Shown: positions 22,221 to 34,984, numbered from the stretch's first letter. The stretch: DNA of 64,000 nt from Ryuthela nishihirai (GCA_038380435.1 JAWZYU010000013.1:16133901-16197900), one strand, 5' to 3'. Notes: generated by a model not told the origin, from the letters alone. Translations and numbers: made by a program.

Positions 22221-22509
22221 CCTTGCGCGAAACAACAGGATTTCGATCGCTTCAGGTCGTGTTTCAGCTGTTAGTATCCCTCCACTTCGTTCTTAACGCA
22301 TCAGGATGTCGTATTATTCTAAGTTTGAAATATTCTCGGTTGAATGTCCTCTTCTGTATTAGCAGAACACACACACACACGCTTTGTTCGTTACGAGACA
22401 TCTGACAGGAAACGTAACATAAGACAGTCGTGTTCAAAAAATATTCGAACGTGCTGAAGAAAAATCCTTACATCTCCTGAAATATGAGTATTCAAGTTAA
22501 GATCTGTGA

Positions 22510-23330
22510 TGAAATATTTGGCATAGCCACAACTCTCGTTTTAAATTGTTAGCTTCTTCTATAACAAGCAAGTGTCCGTAAGATAATATGTTTATTCTTG
22601 CATGTGAACAAACACACACACACACACACGATAACATATGCACATAAAGATGAAACACATACAGACACTTTAACACACACACAGAGAGAGACAAACATGA
22701 AGACGTATACACATACAGAGAAACGACTATGTGCACACAGACATCTTAACACATACGCACGAAAACATATACATATAAAGAAACATATTAACATACATGA
22801 ACATACACACACTCACATACGCACACATGAAATATTTTGCATAACCACAAGTCTCGTTTTAAATTGTTAGCTTGTTCTGTAGCAAGCAAGTGTCCGTAAG
22901 ACAATATGTTTATTCTTGCATGTGAACACACACACACACATACGATAACATATGCACATAAAGATGAAACACATAAAGACACTTTAACACACACACACAC
23001 ACAGAGACAAACATGAAGACGTATACACATACAAAGAAACGACTATGTGCACACAGACATCTTAACACATACGCACGAAAACATATACATATAAAGAAAC
23101 ATATTAACATACATGAACATACACACACTCACATACGCACACATACACGATTCACTGAAACACACACACACACACCTAGAGAGAAACAAACATGCAGACA
23201 CAGTTACATCTTGACATATATGCACACATCTACACATACACACATTTCGTAGTAACATACATATTTACACATAGACACAAACACACACACACACACACAG
23301 AGAGAGAGAGAAACAAACATACAGACAGAC
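22510..23330. repeat. CA-rich microsatellite and 316-bp tandem duplication (right arm)
   Basis: Mirror image of 21064-21884. Confidence 0.85.
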
Positions 23331-26143
23331 ATACGTACAAGACAGTGTGCTTTAGTGTAATGCGGTGCCCTGTGAACTAAAGAATCTTTCTCAAACCCAA
23401 ACAGTATAACTTTCACGCACGTTCTGATATCAAAGATAATGTGCCTTCTTGCAGTGCAGCACCCCCATGGGCTAAAAATCTTTCTCAAACCCAATCGTAG
23501 CGTGTTTTTTCACAGATGTGTTCCATGGACAGTGATCGTTATCTCTATAGATTTAAATGTGAAGCATAGAGTGCGTATCTCTTTGTATGAAATCGCTTAT
23601 AATGAGAAAATATTTCCTTTAAAAGTGTGCTGGAGATATTTGGTGGTGATTCAACCACACATTTAAGGTATTTTAATGTTTTGAAAGCAATTCTGTCTTT
23701 CCCTATCCCTGTATTTATCTAATTTTTTACAGTTGTTTTTTTCAGCTATTGGAACTTATTTTGAAGTTATTTTGTCATGCGTCCACTGCATTTGAAGATA
23801 TTTTGTCGTTCATTCATCAAATAATTTTAGCTCTTGACAAGAAAATGGGGTGAAATACATGAATGTAATAAAAAACTTAATGTAATGGATAGTGATTTTT
23901 CTAGATCCTAGTACAGTAATATTTCATGTGAGAGGATGTCGGGACCTTGGTAGGAAAACAACACAAACGTTCGTGTCTTACTATGGATCTCAGACCTTGG
24001 CTTTGTTAGATCCGAAGTAACTAACCTGCTGTCTATGAGATAGATTAGAAATATTCTCATGCAGGAAAAATAACTAAACACACATGAAACCCCGTGTTAG
24101 ACTGTAGTGAAACACCCTATCTTTGTCGAAAAACTTGTGTTTGCAGCGAAAAATAGCCGTCTTCACCCACACTTATGCACTTATTCATGCGGTGTCCCGT
24201 GAACTAAAGAATCTTTCTCAAACCCAAACAGTATAACTTTCATGTAGGTTCTGATCTCAAAGATAATGTGCTTTCCTGCAGTACAGCACCCCCATGGACT
24301 AAAAATCTTCCTCAAACCCTATCACAGCGTGTTTTTCACAGATGTGTTCCATGGGCAGTGATCGTTATCTCTATAGATGAAGCATAGAGTGCGCATCTCT
24401 TTGTATGAAATCGCTTATAATGAGACAATATTTCCTTTGAAAGTTAGAAGATATTAGTATGAACTAAAAAAGTGGTGATGTATACACTATCTGATCATTA
24501 AAATCAAACTTTAGCAAGTTAATATATCATTCTCTAGCTAGCGAGTCCGAAATTAGTGTCTTTGCTTTAAAAATAAATACGCCTTCACGCAGCTAATTGT
24601 CGTAACAGTTACTGGATTTTTTCATACGACCCAGTAGAAGGGGGTGAGAGGATGTCGGGATCTTGGTAGGAAAACAACACAAACGTTCATGTCTTACTAT
24701 GGATCTCAAACCTTGGCTTTGTTAGATCCGAAGTAACTAACCTGCTGTCTATGAGAAGGCTTAGAAATATTCTCATGCAGGAAAAATAACTAAACACACA
24801 TGAAATCCCGTGTTAGATTGTAGTGAAACACCCTATCTTTGTCGAAAAACTTGTGTTTGCAGCGAAAAATAGGCATTTTCACCCACACTTATGCGCTTAT
24901 TCAAACGTACCGAGGGGGGCAGAAACTCTGAAAAGAGATAGCGGCTTGGGATAACTGACGAGAGAGCTTACATTACGTTTTATTGGTGGTTGAAGTCAGA
25001 GAATGCAAAGTCATGTCTAGCGGATCGATTCTGGGACTCAACTTTTCATGGAAGTACTGAAAATATTGTTGTTTTCTTATAAACACTGAGTTTTCAGATT
25101 TTAAATTTCCAAACTTCTGTGGTTCTTTGCTGATGTTTTCTATATGCAAAGTATTTTGTGATATTCGTCCATCCGTGTGTACGCAATGTAGTATAGAAAT
25201 GTGTATTCTCATGCAGGAAAAATAACTAATAGTAAAAACAACTTGTGTTTGCAACGAAAAATAGCCAACTACACCCACACTTATGCGCTACGTACCAGGG
25301 AACTATAGAACCAGGAAATCTGAAAAGAGCGTGAGATAGCAGTTTGGAATAACCGTCGAATAGTCGTTTTTTTTTTCTATCTTTCAGTATTTGCGTTGTA
25401 ATTTTCTGTTTTGAAGCGATTTTTTACAACCATCCCACTACATTTTTATACTTTCTCTCTCGTCACAGTATGTTTTACAGTTATTGTGCCTTCCACTTCT
25501 AAAGAATTGTGAAAATATTCACCTATCCACTGAAATGTGTGTGCATTTACAGATATTCCAACACTCTTTACATTTTAGTGATTCTCATTGAATTTACCAA
25601 GCATTTCGTTGTTTTTCTAATTTTCGTTTATGCATGTAATTTGATTTAACGACCTAGTCACATGGTATATCATGGGTAAAGTACTACCCATTTCATCTCT
25701 TTTCAGGTTTGTATGACAGTAAAGCAAACTTGCAATCAGTTTTTCATTCTAAATGCTTGTTGTCTGCATATCACCGAAATTCCTCCTCGTATGCCTTCCA
25801 AAAAGATACATTGTAGGTTATCAACTCTAGTATTTGTCATCTTCAGGTATGAAGGCAGGAGTTGTGTAAACATAGCAGGGGTCAGTATCTGCCACCAAAC
25901 ACATCAGCTAAGAGGAGCATGTCAGTGTACGCGATATTGGCGTAGGTTTTTTTTATGTCGAATGAATATTTTCATTACACGGGTATAGCTTCTACCCGCT
26001 AGCGCTTCTCCGAGGAGCTAATGTGTGTCATCTCAATTTTAAGCATTCTAATAAGATTATTTCATAACCTAAAGGACAACCTTCTGCAAGGAATTATTAA
26101 TTGCATTCCCTATAATATGGAAAACAGCATTCTCCCTTTGAAT

Positions 26144-26514
26144 TTCATAGAAACAAATTCTTAATGGAACAATAATGCTGCTTTTCATCGTCTGATAACA
26201 GTAGGAGATTTGCGTGCGCTTTAAATCTGAATGGTGTGATGTAGAGTGGGAACATCTCTTTCTCGTATCCAGACAGAAATGTTAATTTTTTCGAATTTAG
26301 ATATTTGATTTATTGTTAAAGGGAAAATTAGACCTGATGTGTTTTCTTCTAAATGTATATAGTTGTTAAAGTGTTCAGTGTTTCCTATTGCAGGATACAA
26401 AGTGGCTAAAACAGACAAAACATTTTTTGTCGGAATTACATACATTAACAATAGCACGTTTTCATTAGTAATTCTCTTGGAGTAGGGATATAACTAGGTC
26501 CCGCAAGAGGCCAA
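26144..26514 (-). pseudogene. Relic of Polinton-type DNA polymerase N-terminal region (right arm)
   Basis: Mirror copy of the relic at 17880-18250, with the same frameshifts. The two copies differ by at most a few bases, so they decayed together or were homogenised after decay. Confidence 0.7.
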
Positions 26515-29177
26515 TGTTCATTTCACTATGGAGTACAGTATCCACTATGTGCTCCTTCAAATGAGGTCTTGATCTTCTTGCACATTGAATCCGATTCTCT
26601 GTTTAGGGATGATGTAGGAAGACTTGTGACACAGTTACTTCGGAAAAACGGGGTGCAGTGTTCGAAGGGGAGGCTTTTCGCCTGAAGCGCACTTGCACTG
26701 TAAGGTACCATTTAATAACTATTTTAAACTTTGTCCACTAAATTATTTTTCTGATCGTAATACATGCAATTGAATTTCGTTGAAACATATTTCTTCCCGA
26801 CACTGTACCATAATTGTGTATTCTTATGGAAGTTGAGTGATTCAAGTCACTGGTTCATTTCTAACAATAGTTTTTCAAGTAAGCTGAAATCTGGAGATGT
26901 TTTAGCACGAAATCAGTTTGGGTTCTTCCCAGTATTTTCCCAGTGATACCCCATTATTTAATTAGTTTTTATTTTTAATGAAGGAAATCGTTTTATCAGT
27001 AGCAAATATTGTCGAGCGGATAGCAGGGCCAGAGTTGAGATTTAGCTCCGCAAAAATCCGCGCCCTGGCGATGACACTTCAGCTATCGGCACTGAGGTAG
27101 CGCGTTCAAATACGGCGACGAAAGCCAATAATTTTTTTTTTTTTAAATACAGGAGACGTACTAAAAATAGTATGGACGTTGGATGACACCGATTAAATGC
27201 GCAAAAACTGATTTGGTTTAAAGAGGGGAGGGCTTAAAATATAGGTGGATCAATAGGTTGGTCTATGAAGAGGGGAGGGCTTAAAATATGGGTTAAACAG
27301 GGGAAAAACAAGAAAATTCGAGAAAGGGACTTAAAATATAAGTCAACCAGGGGTTCTATGAAGAGGACTTAAAATATGGTCGGTTGCGACATAGGGTTCA
27401 AAGTCCAATCTGAGAAGGCAATGTGGATTCTAGGAAACATCTATTTTTAAACCTTATCAGTGTCAAATGCAGACACAGTGAAGCGCTGGACATTTGACCT
27501 TTTGATCTTCCAGCTGAGAAAGGATTGCACCATATCGTGTGATGTGGCGAAAGTGCTGTTGTTACCCACGGATAAACGATCTGAAGGAAGTCAACAGGAA
27601 ATGTACTATTTCCGATACACTGATAACGGACTTGGAAAACTTTTAGCCTGTTGAACGTCTATTGCAAGGTAGATCTTATATACAAGTCCTACGAATAATT
27701 TAAACCAAATTTTATTAATTTTTCTGTGGAACAATTACTGTGTCATTCTTCTAGTAAAATACGTGAACCTTGGATCCGATGAGACTTTTTCCCGAAATTA
27801 ACGTGGAGGTACGCTAGCGAGGGAATGATTTTTTTTCTTTTTCCCGATTAAACTGATTTATTACGAGCGCTGGATGATTTTAATAAAGGTGAGTGAGAGT
27901 TTTTATTTACTAGGGGATCGATTAACGGGGTTGGAAAAAATGAATCCCAAAGAATTGAAATTTAATAAAAGGGAATCGTTTAGCAGTCCTGGCAAAATGA
28001 ATAGCAAAAGATTTTTAATAGAGGTAACTTTTAATAGAAAGGGTTTTAATTAATAAGAATACAACTTTGAGAGTTGATTTTTACAATTGAGAGATTCTTT
28101 GTAATATTTGCTAAATTTTGACTATCAGTCCAGCTGCAAATAAAATATCAGTGGATTAGTGCAGGTAAGTTGAAAGGGTGCGTGAGACATTGTATTATTT
28201 TTTTTATAGTTGAAGTATTTGCTAAAACTAATGTTCCCCTACACCGTTAACGTGCATTCGTGATGGAACTAAAGTTTTTACGCAACAGTAACTGCAACGT
28301 ACTTTGAACATTCTACTGCGTACAAAAAAAAAAGTTATTTTTTTTACCCGATTTCAACAGCGTGATGCGGCATACGTTCGCACGCAAACGATGTTAAAGA
28401 CGGTTTTTTAGCCGACTTTTCTTCAGTGTAGCATTACTACGTGGAAACACAGATATCTGACGGGACCAACCCGATGGAGACTAATTTTAATAAGCCCAGC
28501 ACTTGGAGGTTTAGGACGCGTCATTTCAAAAGGGTTTGTCTACATTGGGTACATTGAAACGCCCTTGTATCGTAAAGGATTACAATTGGGAGAACCGTCT
28601 CGGGACTTGGAAAAATATCGAGTCCGAAAACCACGATAAAGAGTGCTAGTGGGTTTTCACGATGTAAGGCAGTGCTCCTGACACGGAAGCAGCACAGATC
28701 CATGATTCATTCGTTAATAAAACCCTTGTGATTCCCCGTTTGGAATAATTTCACAGGACTTAACCATCCGTCAGTGAAACGTAGTCCAGGGTGAGGATCC
28801 GAACACTGAGTCTTTTAGGTCGGCCCTATTACCCCTCAATATTTTTCATCATGACGAGTATAATCAGTTTTTATTAATTTTTAACCCATCGGCATTTTCT
28901 GCGGGCCAGTCTTTTAAAAATAGTTACTGTGGATAGTCCTAGTAAGCGACAGCCAACAGTCACGGAGTTAAAAGAAATAAGTGTTACTGAAACGGACTTA
29001 AAATACGTGAGTTATAAAAAATACATATGTTAATGTGAAAGGACTATCGGGTTCATTATAAGAAATACGTAGAAAAAACTAGTTATAAAGAATACGAAGG
29101 TTGTAAAAAACGTATTAGGTTAATATTTGAAATGTCTGATCCGTTCGACACCTTTCTAGGCCACATTAAGTACAAAC

Positions 29178-29244
29178 CATAGTCGAGTGCGTCCGGCTAT
29201 CGAGCCCAAGATAGTCGGTTCGAATCTCACTGCAGGTGGAGGAT
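29178..29244 (+). other. tRNA-like sequence followed by T14 (right arm)
   Basis: Mirror of 15148-15215. A-box-like and B-box-like elements are followed directly by a T-run of 14. A tRNA relic or SINE head is more likely than a working tRNA gene. Confidence 0.4.
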
Positions 29245-29778
29245 TTTTTTTTTTTTTGGATGAAACCCATCTACAGAAAACTTTTTTATTACGACCGTGG
29301 AGTGATTTTTTAATAAAGGTGAGAGAATTTTTGATGAGTGTTTAATTATAAGGAATAAATACAGAGAATATACAACATGTTTAGAGAACTTGTAAAAGGA
29401 CGTGAGTTTGTGAAGTTTTAATAGAGGTAACTTTTAATAGAAGGGATGTGTGGTTTTGGTGAGTGTTTAATTAATAAGAATACAACTTTGAGAGCTGATT
29501 TTCTGTTAAAGAAAGTTTTATTTAGAGAGCTGCATTAGGCATTCTGACCGTTGTCATTCAGAAAGAGTTGAGTGGTCTTGTAAAATTTCAGATGAATACC
29601 TAGAGAGTTTTTAAATACAGGAGATGTACTAAAATACGCATTGGACACCACCGATTAGTTTTTTAAGGGGAGGGAGGTTTAATAAGAATACAACTTTGGG
29701 AGTTGATTTTACAATTGAGACTTGTATCATCCTTTTCTGTGCAATTATTCTGAGGCGTGCATCAGCCGGTCCGAGGGA

Positions 29779-30112
29779 AGGAGGGGCCTTAAAATATAGG
29801 TAGAGCTTAAAATATTGGTCAACCAGGGGGTCTATGAAGAGGGCTTAAAATATGTGTAGGGGTCTAATCAAGAAAATCGAGACTATTCGAGAAGGGGAGC
29901 TTAAAATATAGCTCAACCAGGGGGTTTGCAAAATCGAGGTTTTAAAATAAAAGGCGAGTCTGAAATAAAGAAAAATCGAGACTATTCGAGAAGGGGGGTT
30001 AAAATATAGGTAGGGCTTAAAATATAGGTCAACCAGGGGGTTTGCAAAATCGAGGGTTTAAAATATAGGTGAGTCTGAAATAAAGAAAAATCGAGACTAT
30101 TCGAGAAGGGGA
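29779..30112. repeat. Degenerate tandem repeat (right arm)
   Basis: Mirror of 14267-14600; GCTTAAAATATAGG-type motifs recur. Confidence 0.8.
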
Positions 30113-30400
30113 GCTTAAAATTAGAGTTAAAAACTAGATAGCACAAGGGGTTAAAAGGGGGAGGAATTTTTAATTATGAATTATTAATAAGGAGCGCCAC
30201 GACAGTTGCTACGCCAGGTCAATTTCCTGTTGATTGCAACATAGGGGTCAAAGTTCAGAAGGCAGCGTGGCCCAGCACAGGTCAATTTCCGGTCGATTGC
30301 GACATAGGGGGTCCAAGTCAAGAAGGCAACGTGGACGATTGCGACATAGGGGGGGAAAGCACTGTGCAAAGGGGGAACGGTAGGTTGTGATGAAACTACT

Positions 30401-30406
30401 TACAAT
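30401..30406. repeat. Right target-site duplication TACAAT
   Basis: Exact match to 13973-13978, immediately after the CT terminus of the element. Confidence 0.8.
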
Positions 30407-30591
30407 GTACCCTTCAAGCAAAAACTGATCTAAACCGCCTTGAAAAGACTCCTAATTAAAAAATCCTTATTCATTTTTTTCCATTCTCCTCTTCGCTTGT
30501 CCTTTTTTCTCTCTTTGTCAGTTTGTGCAACTGTTCCTCTCTATCTCCTTAATCCGGCAGCCATAGCAACGAGGTATGTGCCGAATAAAAG

Positions 30592-30979
30592 GGGGCGGGG
30601 GTGGCTCAGTCGGTAGCACGCCAGGCTCGTAATCTGTAGTTCCCAGGTTCGAGTCCCAGCTGGGTCAGCCTTGAGATTTATCTCCGCAAAATTCCCCGCC
30701 TTGCCCACGGTCAGTAGGGGACACCGATGGGCTTGGAAAGGCCGCCGTCCGTCGGATGGGACGTTAAGCCGTGGTCCCGTGTGCGGGAGAGCCATACCCT
30801 GTGCACGTTAAAGAACACGCTGGATGGCCTTGATGGGAGGCTACCATTTGTCTCCCAACAGCTGTTCCAGTGGGTCCCCTCCCCCAACCTTCTCTGAGCC
30901 TTCGGGGTCCACGTGACCTGGCCATTTAGCCCATGGTGTGCAAAAAAGTGCCGCTCAGAGGTAAAACAACCCAACCCAA
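30592..30979 (+). mobile_element. SINE-A, full-length, with 12-bp TSD
   Basis: Complete copy with head GGGGGTGGCTCAGTCGGTAG, B box GGTTCGAGTCC and (CCCAA) tail. It is flanked by the exact duplication GCCGAATAAAAG (30580-30591 and 30980-30991). The head resembles elongator tRNA-Met (GGTAGCGCGYCAG and TAATCTG around the anticodon arm). Confidence 0.95.
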
Positions 30980-30991
30980 GCCGAATAAAAG

Positions 30992-33268
30992 CTTGTCACG
31001 TGGGGAATGTCAGAGGTTTTGGAAAATTGTTCCACTCCCATTTTCCTTCTTTCCGGAAAAGAATAATTGTAAGTTATTGTTTCCTTAAAATATTTTCCTA
31101 GAAAAGGAAATATCGATAGTCGACCTAGTGGATGATTTCAAAAATGAAAATATTTTAAAGGAAAAATTCTTTTTGCTAAAAAGTTGCGTTTTTCCAATTG
31201 GGCAAATCATTTCCGCCAATGTAAAACTTTTCACTCTCCCCCTGAACCACCAAAATTAAAAATTTCTACCATAAATAAATCTTGTACAATATCTGTTCAA
31301 TGTTTTCACATTTTCTGCCATTTTCCACCAGTAGACGGCGCTGTTATTACTTTTGAGAGATTTGGAAAGTGCGATTTAATATTTTATCAAAACTTATGAA
31401 ACCTAAAATATTTTATTTTTTTCTCTGAACAGAAAAGAATTGAATGTCTACAAAAGGACAAACAGACGACAAAGGGAAAACATTAGTTCGCTTCTAACAC
31501 GAAAACGAGTTAAAAAAATTTTTTGCACATTTGTTAATATCTGAGTAACGGTCTCTGTTAAGGTCTAAAAGAGATTCGCCCTTTACGATGGAAGCAGTTT
31601 CAAGATAACGGAAGACGAGCAATAATCAAAGGCTACGTCAATGAATACGTCAATTCGGCTAATTTAATTTAGGTCATCACGAGGGATTATTTGGCTGAAA
31701 TCTTCGTGTTTAGTTCTGGAAGTGAAACGGACGGACTGGTCCCGTCATCTGGTGACAGTTAAAGAAACTCTCAATGTTGTTACCATGACAACGCCAGCAA
31801 CCGGCTTCGTTCGCCAAATGCCTGATTCTGTTTTCGTCGCCTTGGAAACAGTATTGAATTCAGGAAACGTTTTCAAAATGCACCCTCCTTTCTGAGTTCG
31901 GCATCTCGACACTAATTGCTCCTTAAAGAGTAAAATCCCGTCGCGATTTTCCTCATCTCAAGGTTCGACGATTCTCCCAATTCGAAGAGTAAATGCAACA
32001 ATGACGGAAGAGGCAAATCATCCGATCCGCAGGAATTGATGCTCGCACGAGAAGAAGCGATCGTCGACGGCTCCAGTGGTATGGCGTTGGCTCGAGCTGA
32101 CACTGCGACTGCCGGGTTCGAGTCTCTGGTCTGGCGTGGTCGTTTGTTCTGCCCGATATGCCGTGATTATCCCTCAGTAAAAGAATTGCCCAGTCCTCAA
32201 TATGTCATAAAAGTCTACGCTCTCACATTGGGATATAAAGCGATCAGACCCTATAAATCCCAACCAACAAATTGAAAAAAAAAAAACATTGGTCTGCAGG
32301 TGCATTGCGACGTGGGACTTCATTTTCAAGACAATCACTCGACAACAGCACAAACCTTCGTTTTCATTTAAATCGATGTTTGTTGCGATTCATAATTCGA
32401 TCTAATGGGAGGGGGGGAAACGCGGGATATTACTCCCCCCCTTGAGAATGATAATAACAGAACTATTTGTAATCGTATTGCTATTAGTATCTGATACAAG
32501 AAAATATCTAACGTATATACATATTAAACATATTTTGGAAGAATATTTTTTAAATATCACTAAAAGTGGTGAAAAACAAATATCCGAACTTATTCAGTTT
32601 TAGTCACGACCTGAGACCCCCTCCCCCCCCCTTTTTTTTCTATATCCCGACTTAATTATTTCTAGATATATATATATATGTCATAGCCTAATTTAACTCA
32701 AAGAATATAATCATGCTAATGTTAGCTAAAGAAAATAAATTGACATTCAATTGGAATGATTTTACTGATCGATAATTTTCTTTGTGACAACAGAAACGAA
32801 AAAAAAATAAATAAATAAAAAATCCCTATCACTGATTCTTATTGTTTTATTATTAATGATTTCATTCCTACTTAAAAACAATTCCCCCCTCCCCCTTCCA
32901 TCCGTGGATCGGAGAATTACGTAAAAAAGTGAACATCTGCCGCGCCCTCTGTCTCATCAACCACCAGATGCAGACCAACCATAAGGTTGCTGCATTAACA
33001 ATAATGATCGCAACTTAGCGATCATTTTTAACGCAGGTGTGATCATTCCATTAATTTCATTTTGTATGATGATATATTCCTTTTGGTATTGTTTCGGTTG
33101 CTAGCATCAAATGAAGATTGGAAAGATTGCTACGGTGTGGTAGGGGAAATCCTGTCTCCGCATACGCATCCCCCCTCCCCCCCTTTACATCACTGCCGCT
33201 CTTATATGAATTCTTCACTCCCGAAAGCCATCTTATTTAGTTGAATATATATCTGTGTATATAAATTA
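30992..33268. other. Intergenic, no gene recognised
   Basis: AT-rich with C-runs near 32430 and 32620. A tRNA-like B box (GGGTTCGAGTCTC) near 32115 hints at another decayed SINE. No gene was recognised. Confidence 0.5.
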
Positions 33269-33828
33269 TATTGCCAAAAATATTAGGACACTTGAATGTT
33301 ACGTTTCTGAAGGAATGCTTTATTTAAAAACTAATTTTGAAAAGGGGCTTTTTTTGTGGGAAAATGTCAATGAAAATGAATTGAAAATCTGGAATCAAAT
33401 AAATCAAAATCTCGATTTTCAACAATATTTGCGTGATATTTATTTAAATAGTTACGAAAGTTGAAACAATTGAAGAGCAACACTGCTAGACATAAGAATT
33501 GACCTTGAAAGGTCAATTGAAACACACTTAATAACTGTTGCCATAAATTGCCAAATAAAAGAAGTCTAATTTTAGAAGTTTATCAAATTTTTATTTCAGC
33601 TTTTGTGAGTTCTGAAGGAAACCGTTTAGAACAAGTGCAGCGCTTCTGCTTTTAAACGTTTTAATAACTTCCAATAAATGTCGCTGAAAAATCAACATTT
33701 TAAAAGCGACATCAATTTAGATCCAATGCCGTTTTTCCTTAATAAGGTTATTTAAAAATTTAGGAAGCTTTGAATACGATTTTCCATTAGAAATATCGAA
33801 GTGTCTCAATAATTTTGGTAGCACAGTT
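33269..33828. mobile_element. Non-autonomous Tc1-like element, about 560 bp
   Basis: The ends TTGCCAAAAATATTAGGACAC and GTGTCTCAATAATTTTGGTA are diverged inverted repeats of a common Tc1-like ITR type. The interior is AT-rich with no transposase. Exact ends are uncertain. Confidence 0.55.
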
Positions 33829-34000
33829 TATGTGTAGGAAAAACGTGCACCATGATAATAATAATAATAATATAGAAGTATAGGTGTGTTAATATAACAT
33901 CGCACAGCAGCAGTACACAGTTGGCAATAACAATACAACAGATCTATTTACACTATATACAAATACATGTAGCCAGGGAGGTCATGACCTGCGACCCTGA

Positions 34001-34192
34001 TCAGCGTGCACAACACGCGTTGTAGCTGTAAAGTTTGCAGCATCCTTCTCTGTGAGCTCGTGACATGACTCTGCATCCCGCGCGGCACATCCACTGATCT
34101 ATCCTCTCGGAGAGTCTCTGGGCGTCGACGGAGAACCAGGTGCTGGGTGGCAAGGCGACGCAGAGCAGCAGGAGCAAGAGGATGATCTTCAT
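34001..34192 (-). CDS. Secreted six-cysteine peptide 1 (63 aa)
   Basis: A hydrophobic signal peptide (residues 1 to about 24, ending SVDA) is followed by a mature part of about 39 residues beginning QRLSERID. Six cysteines have the spacing C-x3-C-x10-CC-x7-CC, with basic residues between them. It is paralogous to 34783-34977 and 54108-54290. The ATG lies just inside an exon: the minus strand reads CCCTTTCCAG|CGCCATG, so a 5' untranslated exon lies upstream and the whole peptide is in one exon. The spacing resembles that of penaeidin-type antimicrobial peptides (CC-x5-CC there), but the family is not established. A defence or venom-type peptide is possible; secretion and disulfide bonding are well supported. 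Confidence 0.85.
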   Translation of the reverse strand: MKIILLLLLLCVALPPSTWFSVDAQRLSERIDQWMCRAGCRVMSRAHREGCCKLYSYNACCAR

Positions 34193-34199
34193 GGCGCTG
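34193..34199 (-). other. Splice acceptor of peptide gene 1
   Basis: On the minus strand a pyrimidine tract ends in CAG at 34199-34197, and the coding ATG follows after four bases. Confidence 0.7.
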
Positions 34200-34731
34200 G
34201 AAAGGGAAGATGGAGTTTAGGTGATGGAAGAGAATCAGCTGATTCAATGATGGAGGAGGAGGAGGAGGAGTGCTTAAATTTTCTGTCTTTTGCAATCTCT
34301 CTTCGCTGCGAAGAAATTTCGACTTCTTAAGAGAAATTGGAAAGGAAAAGGGGAAAGCATTTAACGAAAAACTTCTCTTTTATGCAACAAAAGGAATTTA
34401 ATATTAAAATAAAGTCTAAAACAATGAGGTTGCCTTTGGAAACATAAAATGAAAGTTTAGTCAAGTTTAGGAAGAGAGAATTATAAGAATGTTTGTAAGT
34501 CTTGAGAAAAACTATGTAACAAAACTTAAGATAAAATTTAATTTAGGTCTAATAAATAAATATTCCATTGACTTCTTGTATTTATTTGAATGAAACAGAA
34601 TCGTTTATCTATGATTTGCTCGAGAGTTTTGCCTCCCTTTTGTGATGCAGGAGAAGACAAAGCGTCAGACGAATCCCCAAGCGAGAGAGAAGAGAGACAC
34701 CAAAATGGCGAAATAAAATATTTTATTTACA

Positions 34732-34737
34732 GATGTG
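34732..34737 (-). terminator. Polyadenylation signal AATAAA of peptide gene 2
   Basis: The minus strand reads TAAATAAAA about 46 bases after the stop codon of the gene at 34783-34977. Confidence 0.65.
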
Positions 34738-34782
34738 TACATGAAGCGAAGAAGAAACTCAAGAGACATGCGTTGGGAGAAG

Positions 34783-34977
34783 TCAGCCACTACAGCACGA
34801 GTTGAAGCTGTAGCGGGTGCAGCATCCTTGTCGATGAGAGCGTGAGAAAATTCGGCAGCCAGTCCGGCAGAAGAATTCATCCATCCTCTGGGCTATATTC
34901 TGAGCATCCACTGAGACCCAAAGGTTGTCAGTTGCAACCATCACGATCAGCAGGATGAAGAGAGGAGAGGCTCTCAT
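34783..34977 (-). CDS. Secreted six-cysteine peptide 2 (64 aa)
   Basis: The signal peptide (residues 1 to about 25, ending SVDA) precedes a mature domain starting QNIAQRMD, with the same C-x3-C-x10-CC-x7-CC array. The shared pattern CR-GCR--SR-HR-GCC-YS-N-CC with peptide 1 shows recent paralogy; the two genes are 0.6 kb apart on the same strand. The reading frame is open further upstream, but the chosen ATG follows a strong acceptor (TTTCTTGCTTGCAG|CATCATG), so the upstream codons are intronic. A TAAATAAA polyadenylation signal follows the stop. The likely first exon is one of the TATA-driven exons at about 39.85 or 45.0 kb; this is inferred. Confidence 0.86.
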   Translation of the reverse strand: MRASPLFILLIVMVATDNLWVSVDAQNIAQRMDEFFCRTGCRIFSRSHRQGCCTRYSFNSCCSG

Positions 34978-34984
34978 GATGCTG
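34978..34984 (-). other. Splice acceptor of peptide gene 2
   Basis: A pyrimidine-rich tract followed by GCAG on the minus strand; exon sequence begins four bases before the ATG. Confidence 0.75.

Larger units (their letters stand above)
13979..30400. mobile_element. Giant palindromic Polinton/Maverick-derived element (16.4 kb)
   Basis: The left arm 13979-22173 and right arm 22221-30400 are reverse complements of each other over about 8.2 kb, separated by 47 bp. The element starts AGTAGTTTC and ends GAAACTACT, with the 6-bp duplication TACAAT immediately outside. A 6-bp target duplication, 5'-AG...CT-3' ends and a 15-20 kb size are the known Polinton/Maverick hallmarks. Remnants resembling the Polinton polymerase lie in both arms. 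No intact gene remains: all frames are about 100 codons or shorter. Most of the arms match almost perfectly, but a patch near 15.2-15.8 kb (mirror 28.5-29.2 kb) has several substitutions, and an A-run is 26 long on the left but 14 on the right. A simple read fold-back artefact would not stop at a target duplication. The fold-back origin is inferred. Confidence 0.8.
22221..30400. repeat. Right arm of the giant palindrome
   Basis: Reverse complement of 13979-22173. Inner positions map as 44394 minus the left coordinate, outer ones as 44379 minus it; the 15-base shift is mainly the A-run. Every left-arm feature has a mirror here. Confidence 0.95.

Noticed and set aside
20900..23494. Cysteine/valine-rich or Thr/His-rich small proteins resembling metal-binding peptides
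   Set aside because: They are translations of GT/CA microsatellites and are mirrored in the palindrome; no gene context.
13979..30400. Giant palindrome as a sequencing fold-back artefact
   Set aside because: The mirror stops exactly at an AG/CT terminus with a 6-bp direct repeat outside. The arms differ by substitutions, and the centre has an asymmetric spacer. Still worth confirming with reads.
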